Below are positions 5,969-7,178 of a stretch of DNA of 7,178 bases, piece by piece (position 1 is the stretch's first letter; the number at the start of each line of letters is the position of its first letter). Made by a program: the position numbers and the translations under genes. Source of the DNA: Prosthecobacter sp. (GTDB lineage Bacteria; Verrucomicrobiota; Verrucomicrobiia; Verrucomicrobiales; Verrucomicrobiaceae); contig JAIWOJ010000103.1 of NCBI GenBank assembly GCA_020216965.1, positions 1-7,178 of the forward strand, read 5' to 3'. Below the pieces are notes generated by a model. That model was not told where the DNA came from. It did no database searches and saw only the letters and a program-made list of their open reading frames with translations.

Positions 5969-7178
5969 TCAGGCGCGCTTTAGTTTGCCGCTGGCGGTCA
6001 GCGGCAGTTCTGGCACGGCACTGAACATGAGGGGGATTTTGTATCCTGCGAGGTGGGCACGCAGATGATTCCGCAGCTCCATGGCTGTTGGAGCGCCCTC
6101 CGGGCTGGCGATGTAGCGGCAGACGGGCACCTCACCATACAGCGGGTGCAGCTTTGCCTCTACCAGGGCACGCTGGACCTTGGGATGCGTTTCCAGCAGC
6201 GCCTCGACCTCCTCAGGGAAGACCTTCATGCCCCCCACATTGATGAGCGTTTTCTTGCGCCCGCAAATGAACACGCGCCCGCTAGCATCGCGCCGCCCTA
6301 GGTCACCCGTGGCAAACCAGCCCGCCGCATCCACGACCTGCGCACGCGGTAGCCAGGGGTCCAGATAGGCATCAAACATCCCCGGACCGCGCAGGCAGAT
6401 CTCCCCAGGCTCACCGGTTGGCGGTTCTCTGCCCTGCTCGTCCTTTAGCAGGCATTCATAGGCAGGCAGCGGCAGGCCGATGGCCTCCGGCGCAGCCAGA
6501 GCACCCTCCAGATTTAGCACGGGCAGGCCCAGTTCGATGATCCCCAGCCCCTGAATCAGTGGCAGGCCAAAGCGGGCGCGGAACTTCTCCGCCGTCGCCG
6601 CATCTAGCGCTGCTGCCGTGGTCACAGCGAGGCGCAGGGTGCCCCAGGTGCCCACCTCAGGAGCCTCCACGAGCTGCCGGTAATGCACCGGGCTGCCATA
6701 CATCACCGTGGCCGCCTGCTGCGCCCCCGCCCTCAGCAGATCCTCCCCCAGATGCGTCTCCTCAATGATCGTCGTCGCCCCGTGGTAAAGATAGAGCACG
6801 ATGGAAACAGCAAAATGATGCGCCATCGGCAGCACCCACAGCACCCGATCGCCAGGGCCGATCCGCAGCCCCTCATTCGCCGCCGTGATGCGGGCCAGCA
6901 GGGACTCATGAGAGAGCAGCACCCCCTTGGATTTCCCCGTCGTCCCTGAGCTAAAGCGGATAAAGGCTGGGTTTAGCGCCTCAAAAGCATCTCTGGGAAA
7001 GCCAGCTTCTGAGGCAGGCACCCCAGCCAAGCGCACAGCGTGGCCGCCCACCTCCAGCATCGCCAGCGTCTGCGCGCCTGCAGGAAGCCAGGCCGCTGCC
7101 GTCTCCACCACGAACACGAGATCCAGCGCCGTGCGCGCGAGCAGTTCACGCTTTTCCTCCTCCGCCAGCTCATCGGGG
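5969..7178 (-). CDS. AMP-forming acyl-CoA ligase-like enzyme (ANL family), N-terminus missing
   Basis: The minus strand is open from the right edge to the TGA at 5971-5969, giving 402 visible codons. The first 100-150 residues are probably beyond the window. The family activates a carboxylic acid with ATP, usually passing it to CoA. Numbering from the edge, motifs appear in the correct order. These are the phosphate-binding loop S76-S-G-T-T-G-K-S-K-G85, an atypical A5 motif G210-L-G-I-I-E215, and T290-G-D292-L-G. Next come the hinge and A8 region G306-R-K-K with G315-G-M-K-V-F-P-E-E, and the A10 lysine in A395-S-G-K398-L-K-R. The C-terminus is therefore complete. There is no carrier-protein domain, so it looks like a stand-alone ligase; it could still load a separate acyl carrier. 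The gene converges on the exporter with 18 bases between stops. The substrate is unknown. Confidence 0.88.
   Translation of the reverse strand, partial: PDELAEEEKRELLARTALDLVFVVETAAAWLPAGAQTLAMLEVGGHAVRLAGVPASEAGFPRDAFEALNPAFIRFSSGTTGKSKGVLLSHESLLARITAANEGLRIGPGDRVLWVLPMAHHFAVSIVLYLYHGATTIIEETHLGEDLLRAGAQQAATVMYGSPVHYRQLVEAPEVGTWGTLRLAVTTAAALDAATAEKFRARFGLPLIQGLGIIELGLPVLNLEGALAAPEAIGLPLPAYECLLKDEQGREPPTGEPGEICLRGPGMFDAYLDPWLPRAQVVDAAGWFATGDLGRRDASGRVFICGRKKTLINVGGMKVFPEEVEALLETHPKVQRALVEAKLHPLYGEVPVCRYIASPEGAPTAMELRNHLRAHLAGYKIPLMFSAVPELPLTASGKLKRA

Noticed and set aside
5957..5979. AGCGC/GCGCT hairpin between the convergent exporter and ligase genes.
   Set aside because: The stem has only 5 bp with a 13-base loop and no clean T-run, and it overlaps the ligase coding end; it is too weak to call a terminator.

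Overview
The window holds five protein genes and one information-dense 660-base intergenic region. Nothing in it names the organism. A large beta-propeller protein with a jelly-roll-like tail next to a secreted sulfatase, weak or absent Shine-Dalgarno sites and moderately high GC together suggest a Verrucomicrobiota (or less likely Planctomycetota) chromosome. That assignment is inference.

Layout. Positions 2162 to 1, minus strand: an exported, BamB-like, PQQ-type beta-propeller protein that runs off the left edge. Positions 2163-2822: a divergent intergenic region with a 13-bp inverted repeat that can form a pseudoknot, an AT-rich hairpin, a palindrome, a perfect 12-bp terminator-like hairpin and a CRP/FNR-like site. 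Positions 2823-4397, plus strand: a secreted S1-type (formylglycine) sulfatase. Positions 4541-5155, plus: an L,D-transpeptidase (YkuD) lipoprotein, apparently with its own promoter that would leave almost no leader. Positions 5171-5950, plus: a TauE/SafE-type membrane exporter that starts 15 bases after the transpeptidase stop, in the same frame and without an AUG. Positions 7178 to 5969, minus: an AMP-forming acyl-CoA ligase-like enzyme, convergent with the exporter and cut by the right edge.

How they fit together. The propeller protein and the sulfatase are divergent, both carry signal peptides and could share control from the region between them; both would act outside the cytoplasmic membrane, the sulfatase probably on sulfated glycans. 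The transpeptidase and exporter look like a two-gene operon by spacing, though no shared pathway is evident. The ligase appears unrelated to its neighbours.

No transposase, CRISPR array, tRNA or rRNA was recognised. The best candidates for something undescribed are the structured elements at 2313-2380 and 2593-2735.
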